64,000 nucleotides of DNA from contig CM043966.1 of NCBI GenBank assembly GCA_014529385.2, positions 86,398,087 to 86,462,086 of the forward strand, read 5' to 3'. The notes under the pieces are model-generated. The model saw only the letters and a program-made list of their open reading frames with translations. It was not told where the DNA came from and ran no database searches. Made by a program: the position numbers and the translations under genes. Origin of the DNA: Adiantum capillus-veneris. Lineage: Eukaryota > Streptophyta > Polypodiopsida > Polypodiales > Pteridaceae. Below are positions 56,019 through 64,000 of the stretch, one piece after another. Position 1 is the first letter of the stretch. Every line of letters starts with the position of its first letter.

Positions 56019-59000
56019 CTCCTTGCAGCAGCAGGTGGCCGACTGCACCATAGCTTCTTTGAATATTTTCTTTGACACTTATGCCCAAAGCTTTAAGGAC
56101 AAAAAATTGAAAATTCAAGGGAGGGTGGCGCCCCCCCCCCCCCCCCCCAAACCTAGGAGGTTTTTCCCACGGCATGGCTCTGCATGGTGGGCAGGTCTCG
56201 CATCAACAGCACGGGAAAATTTATCAGAGCCGTATATCGCTAGAGTCGATGGCATGAAATACACAGAAATTATATGTATCTTCTCGTTGGAAGACAAGGC
56301 CAATTGACCGAGGAATGGTCATACAATTGGAAGGAGTTTCCAAGGAACATGTTATCCAACCAAGATACACATCAAGATTTGGGGATGGATTCAAAGACTC
56401 TCTAGGACAAACGAGGAGGAATTCTTTCGACATGCATGTACAACTATCCAAGGGATATAGTACTCCAAGATTCCTGATGAAATTTTGTATCAATTGAAGA
56501 ACCTTCGGCATGTTGCAAGGCATATTGGTACATCCATAGGTACTCATGTTTTTTGCTTCTATTTTTCATTGATTATGTAGTCATTTGCATGCTCTTCAGG
56601 GTTGTGAATTCCGACATGTGGTGCAATGATTGCCACCCAAGTGGTATGTGGCCTTCACCACGCATGGCTTGATTGTTGTTACAACATGGTTGTTATTGAA
56701 CCTATCCAATTCCATTTCTCTGCATGGAATATGTATTAAGCGGCTGTGGATTTCAAGGAAATTCAACCACTTTTAAAGCTCCGCTCAAGCAGAGGGAGCA
56801 CATAGTGTCTCAACAAGCATCAATATGTTTGAATTATAGCAAGGCTAAGACTGACGCATGATTCTATGATGCTCCTCAAAATTAAACAAGGTTGATTAGT
56901 AGTAAATGCAAGTACATGCAAGGCCTGTGGCTTGAATGGTAAACCTGTGACTAGTAGGATCAAGGTACTCGCCAAGACCGGCCATTAACTACAATTCCAT
57001 GAAGCTCTCAAGCAAGTCTCTAGGGCCTGGCTCCTAGGAAATTTGTTTGCATGTGATGCACTCAGATAAGGATATGATCCACCCATTATCAGCAAGCATG
57101 ATCCAACGGGTTTTCATAGGTACTTGGCAATAAGTACATGCGGTACAGTATTGGGTAGGTACGCTTTGTTTATGCACTTACTATCCATATTTTTATGCTT
57201 CCAATGTGGTATACTATTCAAAAACATTGATAATTGATGAGGTTAATTTTCTTTTAACTCTGTTTAATCTGACACTGCCATAAGATACATTACAAGAGCA
57301 AGGCTCCATATACCGACACTTGAGAAAATGACTTGTGTATTACTTTGACTATTATATATATTTTTTATCTCCTCCTTGTGCTACGTACAAGAGGGGGAAA
57401 GCAAGGCTTTTAGAAGCATGGTTTGTTAAGCAAATGTTGCTTTGATCAAGCAGTGTTTTGGCAATAGATCACACTTGATAGCTAAGATTTATATACTATC
57501 TCTATCAATATTGGGAAATCTCATGATTCTCAATAAGCTGCACGATTCGGCAAGGCCGATTCTCTATGAAATTTCAACAAGGTCAATTCTTTTCTACTTT
57601 GACATATGTGTGTCAATAGGAGCACATGTTAGCTCTATGAGCATTCAGGTTGCGTTCTGTCTCATCTTTTTGATGAGACAACTTATTCAAACCTCCACTT
57701 TTGGACATCTTGCATAGAAGTTTCCAAAGTTTGGAATATGCTATTAGCATAGGACTTCGAGGAACTTGGCACCATGTCTATCTGATTTTCTCTTGGAGGT
57801 CGATATGACCCAAGCTGATAGCTCTAAATTTCTTAGCATATACGGCTACGAGACAACTTCAAGAGACGACAACCGCTCTTAAGGTTAGTACATTTCAAGT
57901 TATACTTGTTTTTTTAACACTTTAATCTTTTATTTGAAAAAGATTTCTCTATAGTGCAATGCAAAGTGCTTTGCCAGACTTCATGCAAAGCAAGGCTTCT
58001 CTTATGTGTTGAGGAACTATCACTTGACTTTAGATCAAGTATAATGGCACACATATTTGGCATTAAGTGGACATAAACTCATAGTTTGAGTCTGGCAATG
58101 ACACACTGTGATGTATCCATGCCAATGTAATCGTGCAAGGCACGTATAGCAGTAGCTTACAAGGTTGAGACTGTTATTGAAGCCAAGGGCTTACCACTGT
58201 GTCTTTTTGAATGTATGCATGGCATGCAACTACAATGGCGGTACAACCACCCCATCATTGTACACACTTTCACAATACCATCGTCTACTCTACTTATGAA
58301 GATTTGAGACTGGTAGATGGGCTTTTGCTGATTGTATATGTATACAGCGGTGAGCACTTCACATTATTGGCTCTATGCACCACTGATGGTTTTTATGGGT
58401 AGCAAATAGGCATGGCCTAGCTATCAAGTAATTGATTCATGGGAAGACATGAATACATTAAGAGAGCCTCCACGCAGGGTGTCTCTTCTATAAACACATG
58501 AGAAAATCTAGTATGATTATTTTCTTTGAGGGTATTTGCCATCTTTCTCCTCTTTCATGGAGGAAGAAGATTCTGTCACAACTTAGTTGTGAATAAGATT
58601 CCAAAAGAGCTATTGCTTATTTTCAACACTAAATAGGCCTCTAAGAGTGTTATTTTGAGAGGTATGACCGTGTTAATACATAATTACTCCATAGGAGTTG
58701 AGAGTCATGCTTTGAGCTCAGCACAGTGGTACTTGCAATAAAAGAAGTTTGCAATCTGCCCTGCAACAGTGGACAAATTCAACTTTCTTAGTTGGTTCCA
58801 AATTTTTTTTAATACAAAGCTAACCAAGGGATTTGGATTGCAAAGGCAACACCCAGGGTTACCAGTTTCTATTGCTTGTTTTTCTAGTTGTTTCTTTCAG
58901 GTTTGCAAAGTGCATGTGGCTACAGGTAAGTGCGTTATGTTCAATATCTAGGTATGCATCTGATTTGGTTTTATTTCATTTTTGATTTTTTTTGTTGCTT

Positions 59001-60600
59001 GAATTTTTCAAGCTGGATGAATAAGCTTGAATGCTTTCATCCATTTTGCTTTTGAAAGACATGACAAGGTCATGTAAGAGCAAGGAATTTTGGGCCGCAC
59101 TGTTCCAAATATATTTCTACATTATGCAGTTATGGACCTATATATAGGGCTTTCTTTGGCACATGTGGTCACATGGGATACAACATGATCTAGGAACTCA
59201 AAGAGATTGGTTTAGCCAGTGTGGAGCAAGGTTAATGAGCGTCCCTCTCACTCATGTCACTGAGTGTTTACAGTTACCTCCACACACAAGTACATATTGT
59301 ACTTGAAGGATGTTCTTTTTTTAGACATCCTTGTTGAGACATATTCCACATGTGTAGAATATGAGTCTCCGAGACTAACATTGGGCGCATGCTATGTCAA
59401 TTATGTATCACGACAAATCCCTAAGTGTTGGTCAAATCCATTTATAAGACCATTTATGCACGTCCTATCAGGAACAATTTTAGTGGCCAAAAATTATCGG
59501 CAGATACCTAGTCATACTTGTTAAGGTACAAGTGTTGTTAAACAACTTTAACGGATGGTTGTTTATACATGTAACAAGGCTCTATTCTGTTGATGAATAT
59601 GTTTCATTGGTACCTAGGTGTGATTGATTTTTACATTTTATTATGGTCCAATGGAGGCCCAAGGGTCAGGACGGACATGGATATGCAAGTTGTGATTTGT
59701 TTTTGCTAAATGCATGCACACTAGGTGTTATGGGCCCTAGTGTTTAGCAAAGGCTGATTTGGAACAACATGCACATTCATGGCATTAGTTTCTTATAAAG
59801 CATCTTGCACTCTATGTGAAATATCTTTATGCAATTACTTTTGGATCTACCAACCACCAATAGAGGTCATGGCTTGGTTGGGTGCTTCTGGATCTTTCAA
59901 GTTAACCAAGATTGTTATTCATCACATTGTTGATTCCTCAACAAAGGTGTACAACATTGAGATCCTTGTTACCAGTCATCTGAGACAACTTATTGTAAAC
60001 GGTGGGAAAAACATACCTCACTACTATCATCTTCCAAAGAGGATAGGCATATTACAAAGTGTAATCTTGTGCTAAAGGATATGCGAAGCACGTACGTTAG
60101 CACCAAGAAATCCAATTAGAAAGCATGTATCATTCTAGTTGGATTTAGCTAACCATAAGGTAAAGCATTCTTGTGACTAGGTTTATTCTCTTCATGTTTA
60201 AGTCAGGTTCTCAACCTTGAATACTAGTTATGGTGGGGTTGTTTACCAATGAAAATTGGTAGCAAGTCAAGGACTTATACTTTGCTGATGATTTGCATAA
60301 GTTAGTTACTTTCATGGAAAGTGAAAAGAGGTACCCTTTGGGGTACATCTTTGTCGTGATAACTCATTTAGCATGCTCATGTGGTGTCTAAATGGAGCTT
60401 ACACACTATGTTGGTTATGGGCCAGTTACACAAGACGATTGCATAGGGATAGCAATGTGGAAAATCAAGATGTTAGTCTTGGTTTCATTGAACCTTCTTT
60501 TAAACTGTGTTTATGTCAAATGAACAGTTGGATCCATGAAGGATGCCACATTGGAAAACATTAGTGTTCTTATGGAGACATAACCACTTTTGCTTTTGAG
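55640..60600 (+). other. Element 5 interior, non-coding
   Basis: Contains (CT)n at 55921-56014 and a poly-C run at 56130-56149. The rest is AT-rich with many stops in all frames. No RT, integrase or gag motif found on either strand. Confidence 0.6.
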
Positions 60601-60640
60601 GACGAAAACAATTCTCCAAGGGGGGAAGGGGGGGGGATAA

Positions 60641-60794
60641 TGTCAAGCCAAGGGAAAACCTAGGGGGGTCACGGACCTAGGCCAAGGGCCAACTACCTAA
60701 GTGTGGATAGGGGAACACCAAATACGGAGACCAGGGGTCTATTTAAAGGATGGTTGGCCCGATGCATTCTCATGAAAGTCCTTGGGTCCTCATA
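60641..60794 (+). repeat. Element 5 3' LTR (154 bp)
   Basis: Starts TGTCAAGCCAAGGGAAAACC and ends GGTCCTCATA; same length as the 5' LTR. Preceded by the polypurine tract at 60617-60637. Confidence 0.85.
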
Positions 60795-60799
60795 TCCCA

Positions 60800-61560
60800 T
60801 CTCTACTTTCATTAACTGTAACAGTGAAGCAACTCAATTTGTGCAAGACACCTAGTTCCCACCACTACAAGGTAGCCATGATTAAAGTCCATGATGTTGA
60901 GGTGTGGAATACACAAGTAGAAGGTGTACCTCTAGAGATTCAGGGTTATCATACATCGTTGGATTTTCAAGTTACGAATATGGATCAAGAAGGTATGGTA
61001 CTAAGTCAGAAGTGGTTACACAAGCTAGGGTCCTCATTAAAGCATGGCTATGAGTATAATAATTTAATGTTTGAATCCAATGGTGTACATATGCTACTGG
61101 TGGGAGAAAAGGATGTGCCTTCCTTACCACTTATTTGTACATCCAAACTTATGAATCTCTCTTATGAAGATGAAATAGAAGAACTCTTTTCTGTTACTCC
61201 CTGTGTAATTTCTTGTAAAATGTTGATAATGGTTAATGCTAATTGAAGATTCCTTGATGCCACATTCTTCTCTCTCTCTTCTCTTCCAGCTCTTACTACT
61301 TCTCTATCACCAGAATAAGCAAATGTTGCTAATAAATTAAAAGCACTTTTTATGAAATACAAAGATGCGGTTCCAAAAGACTTATCACCAAGGTTATTGC
61401 CAACACGTTCTATGCAACATGGCATAGATGTGGTTGCGGGTAGTAAGCCCATTAGTAAACCACCCTATAGAATGAGTCATTCTAAGGCTATTGAGGTGGA
61501 ACAAGCATTGCATAACACTTACGTGTCTAACTCTACACATGCAAATGCACAAACATGAGC
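60800..61560 (+). pseudogene. pol: Old Ty3/gypsy protease-RT remnant, right of element 5
   Basis: The frame to 61246 has the second half of a gypsy protease and linker (VPLEIQGYHTSLDFQVTNMD, VLSQKWLHKLG, with L-G near an expected L-G-x-x-W-L block). After a CT-rich gap, 61350-61510 has VPKDLSPRLLPTRSMQHGID and GSKPISKPPYRMSHSKAIEV, the start of gypsy RT. It then breaks off before the catalytic core. Confidence 0.75.
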
Positions 61561-61584
61561 ATAATAAAAGAAAATTTATAGTAG

Positions 61585-61960
61585 TTGCATTTGATGCATC
61601 CAAGAACCCCAAGGGGCCATCTGTATAGTGAAGAGTTTGAAAAGGCTAAGAAGGAAAAGCTACATTTTACATGTTTAGGGAGTGAAAACAACACAAAGGA
61701 TTGTCACAAGAAAAAATCTATTACCCAATGTAAGGAAAGCAATGCACATGGTGCAATTACTGCCTCTCAAGTCCTTCTCTCACTCTTCCAATGTGGAAGT
61801 AACACACACCGAAGCGGTGCACGAGTGTTGTATTACATCCTCAATGTGGTAGCTGACCTTTGGTCCACACGAGTTGGTATGCATACATGGGTTTACCAAG
61901 TCACAAGGTGTGAATCTTAGTAGTTAATGGTGCTTCATACAATTTCATTAACTATAAGTC
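61585..61960 (+). pseudogene. gag: Second gag-protease copy of the same gypsy family
   Basis: Matches 55130-55430: KLHFTCLGSENNTKDCHKKK (broken knuckle), then a region with GCACATGGTGCAATTACTGC and CACACGAGTTGGTATGCATA, ending TTCATTAACTATAA. It lies after the RT start, so the order is gag-pro-RT-gag-pro, a sign of rearrangement or two overlapping old copies. Confidence 0.65.
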
Positions 61961-62131
61961 ATTAGGAAAAATATGGACTCTCCTAGGGCCCTTTTGATTA
62001 GGGAAGGGTTAGTGGAGGACCAACGAGAGGGCTCTTGGGATATCACCTATAGCCTAAGGAGAGATAGGGGGGCAGCCTATTTGTTCCTCTCTTCAATGCT
62101 TGATTCCTAGAGAGAAAGGGGAGGTGGACTT

Positions 62132-62135
<4 letters not shown>

Positions 62136-62164
<29 letters not shown>
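62136..62164. repeat. Poly-G tract
   Basis: Close to 29 G in a row. Length is unlikely to be accurate in any read set. Confidence 0.85.
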
Positions 62165-62165
<1 letters not shown>

Positions 62166-62339
62166 AAAAAGTGGGAAAGAGATGTCATAAAGCCTAGAGA
62201 GAGACCCTTGACAAAAAGGGACCCCAAAAGAAAAATTGCGCAGGTCAAAAAACCCTAAAAATTTGAAATTTTTGAAAAGTCTCAAAAATGACCATTTCCC
62301 CTCTAAAATTGCCCAAAACATAACCAAACATCAAAAAGT

Positions 62340-62850
62340 CACTTTTTCTCTCCAAATTCCCTCTCTCTCTCTCTCTCTCCTACAATCTTCTCTCCCCTGC
62401 CCCCTCCCCTCCCCTCCCCTCACTCTCTGTGTGCAGTCAACCCCACCATAGCCAAAAGCTCACTCTCCATCTTCTCTAGCTCTCCCTCCCCTCCCCCCTC
62501 CATTCTCTCTGTGTTGTGCAGCCCACCATAGCCCAAAGCTCATCACTATCCTCCTCTTCAGCTGTCCCCCCTCCCTCTCCTCACTCTCTCTACATTCAAC
62601 CCCACCATAGTCAAATGCTCACTCTCCATCCTCTCTAGCTCTCCCTCCCCTCACCCCTCCATTCTCCACAATGCAGCCCACCATAGCCCAAAGCTCATCA
62701 CTATCCCACCATAGCCAAAAGCTCACTCTCCATCCTCTCTATCTCTCCCTTTCTCCCCTTCATTCTCTCTGTATTGTGTAGACCTCACTATCCTTCTCTC
62801 CAACCCTCACACCCCTCCCCCTTCCCCCCAATCTCTCTCTGGTGTGTGGC
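62340..62850. repeat. CT-rich minisatellite
   Basis: About five imperfect units contain CCACCATAGCCAAAAGCTCA or CCCACCATAGCCCAAAGCTC, followed by CTCTCCATCCTCTCTAGCTC and runs of CCCCTCC. Period about 65-75 bp, with alternating unit types. Confidence 0.75.
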
Positions 62851-64000
62851 CACCCGACCTCTTCCCAAGAATGTCCACCCATACCACGCATAGACGGCCC
62901 AAGTTTGAGATACAAAAGGTCATACTGCACAATACAAAGAGCTCAAAGGTGGAATGGATCCCACAGGTATTTAGCAAGGCTCATGGGTCTACATGCAACC
63001 ATTCAGTGTTGTTCCTCATGGAGTACAATGTTGAGGCATACTGGAACGCCATTGGAAGTGAAGACTGATGGCTTTTAAAACAAAATCTGGAATGGTGGCC
63101 ATCACTCAACATGTGTATAGTGTAGCTGAGATCCACTTGCAAAGAGATTCAAACCAATTTGCACCTCATTGTAAGTCTAATGCTAAGTCATGTGTCCTCT
63201 TTAATTTGCATGTGTCCATATTTTTTGACAACGGTATTTGTGAACGTATTTTTTTATCCAGCTTACTTGCAAAGCAACCGCTTGAATGCCTCTCGGGTAC
63301 CTTTATGGTTGTGCATGCTATAGATAAGAACTAATTTATATAACTCAACAATGTATATTAATTTAAACTATAGTAGCTAACACCATATTTGTCGTATTCA
63401 GGATGTTATTGGGATTCTTGGGCTCAACTTGGTTTGGTGTCAAGTGGAAAGTGCGACTTCTCCAATCAGAAGATCATTCTAAACAGTCTTTGTTTGGTGT
63501 GTATACTTGTGGATATGGAGGTCCATGGAGTTATCAATGATGAGACAAGCCTTGCTAAGAGCATAGCAATTGCCTAAGTCTATATTCCATTCAATGTATT
63601 TGATCCAGAACATAACATCCCAAGCTATTATTGTAGCCAAGCTACAAACTTTGTAATGAAACTAATTGAATAGAAAGCACTCTTGTTTCATCACATTTTT
63701 GTCCACTCTAGTTAATCTTCAACTATATGATGTTGTGCTTGTGATCAATTTTTGCTTCATCTAATCTTGTATGGGTATTGTGCTTCCTGCCAAATTTTTG
63801 GTGCTCATAAGTGAATTGATCATGTAAATTGATTTTTTGGTAGCAAGTACACCTTTGCAATGTGCCTGCATGTAGATCTAGTAAGCCATCTAATCTCAAA
63901 AGTCAGGTTTGAGCACTTAAAGTTTATCTCAAAATGGTGGCAAGCTTTAAATTCTTAGAAGAATCCCATACTCAAGACTAATCTAAGCAAGATAGAGCAA
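62851..64000. other. Unassigned right end
   Basis: The frame at 62844-63068 (74 codons, VEWIPQVFSKAHGSTCNHSV) reads like possible protein but I do not recognise it. Other frames are short. The right part is AT-rich without repeats I can define. The window may cut a gene or element here. Confidence 0.35.

Larger units (their letters stand above)
55473..60794 (+). mobile_element. LTR element 5, large non-coding derivative
   Basis: LTRs of 154 bp lie at 55473-55626 and 60641-60794, and the 5-bp target duplication TCCCA (55468-55472, 60795-60799) is exact. A TGGTATCAGAGC primer-binding site follows the 5' LTR at 55628, and a long polypurine tract (AAGGGGGGAAGGGGGGGG) precedes the 3' LTR. The 5-kb interior has no frame above 100 codons and no gag or pol motif that I recognise. 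It is a LARD-type or completely decayed element. LTRs differ at about one fifth of positions, so it is old. Confidence 0.85.

Overview
The window looks like repeat-rich nuclear DNA of a land plant with a large genome. The evidence is plant-type Ty3/gypsy and Ty1/copia retrotransposons primed by initiator tRNA-Met, CACTA (En/Spm) DNA transposons with spliced tnp2-type transposase genes, decayed PPR genes, and a captured plant-type HMA (heavy-metal-associated) domain. The LINE reverse transcriptases, the many (CT)n/(GA)n runs and a bacterial-type methyltransferase fold would fit a fern or other seed-free plant. That placement is an impression, not a demonstration. I see no intact host gene; nearly everything is mobile DNA or a pseudogene.

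Region by region: 1-1100 holds a LINE 3' end and a LINE reverse-transcriptase fragment. 1.9-2.75 kb is a minus-strand, intron-containing N4/N6 DNA-methyltransferase-like pseudogene. 3.4-5.9 kb has a broken PPR gene and a tandem satellite of about 163 bp whose every unit carries a hairpin. 5.9-7.9 kb is foldback, SINE and microsatellite DNA. 7.9-9.1 kb is a frameshifted SWIM-finger-like gene. 9.3-10.8 kb is another LINE 3' half.

12.1-32.9 kb is a four-level nest. An old LTR (12146-12467 and 32343-32868) is split by a plus-strand Ty3/gypsy element with 188-bp LTRs (12468-32342). That element is split inside its integrase by a minus-strand chromodomain Ty3/gypsy element (16780-31999, target duplication TGGTC). 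The latter is split inside its reverse transcriptase by a CACTA transposon (copy A, 19741-27298, target duplication TTT).

33-36.2 kb is low-complexity DNA and a second PPR pseudogene. 36228-46746 is an LTR element without recognisable pol, carrying a second CACTA copy in the opposite orientation (copy B, 38657-46377, target duplication AAT). 47.3-50.6 kb holds two tail-to-tail copia remnants, and 53.1-53.7 kb a third copia 3' end. 54.7-62 kb is an old gypsy gag-pro-RT remnant split by a non-coding LTR element (55473-60794, target duplication TCCCA). The last 2 kb are CT-rich minisatellite and unassigned sequence.

Functional reading: the two CACTA copies share the same exon structure for a tnp2-type transposase and a second En/Spm-type protein. 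They carry different disabling lesions: copy A lacks 41 codons of a DUF4216-like region and has a stop in the second gene; copy B has a stop in the transposase. Both carry the same captured HMA fragment and the same SINE. SINE and LINE 3' ends share a tail that runs into a microsatellite, suggesting a SINE-LINE partnership.
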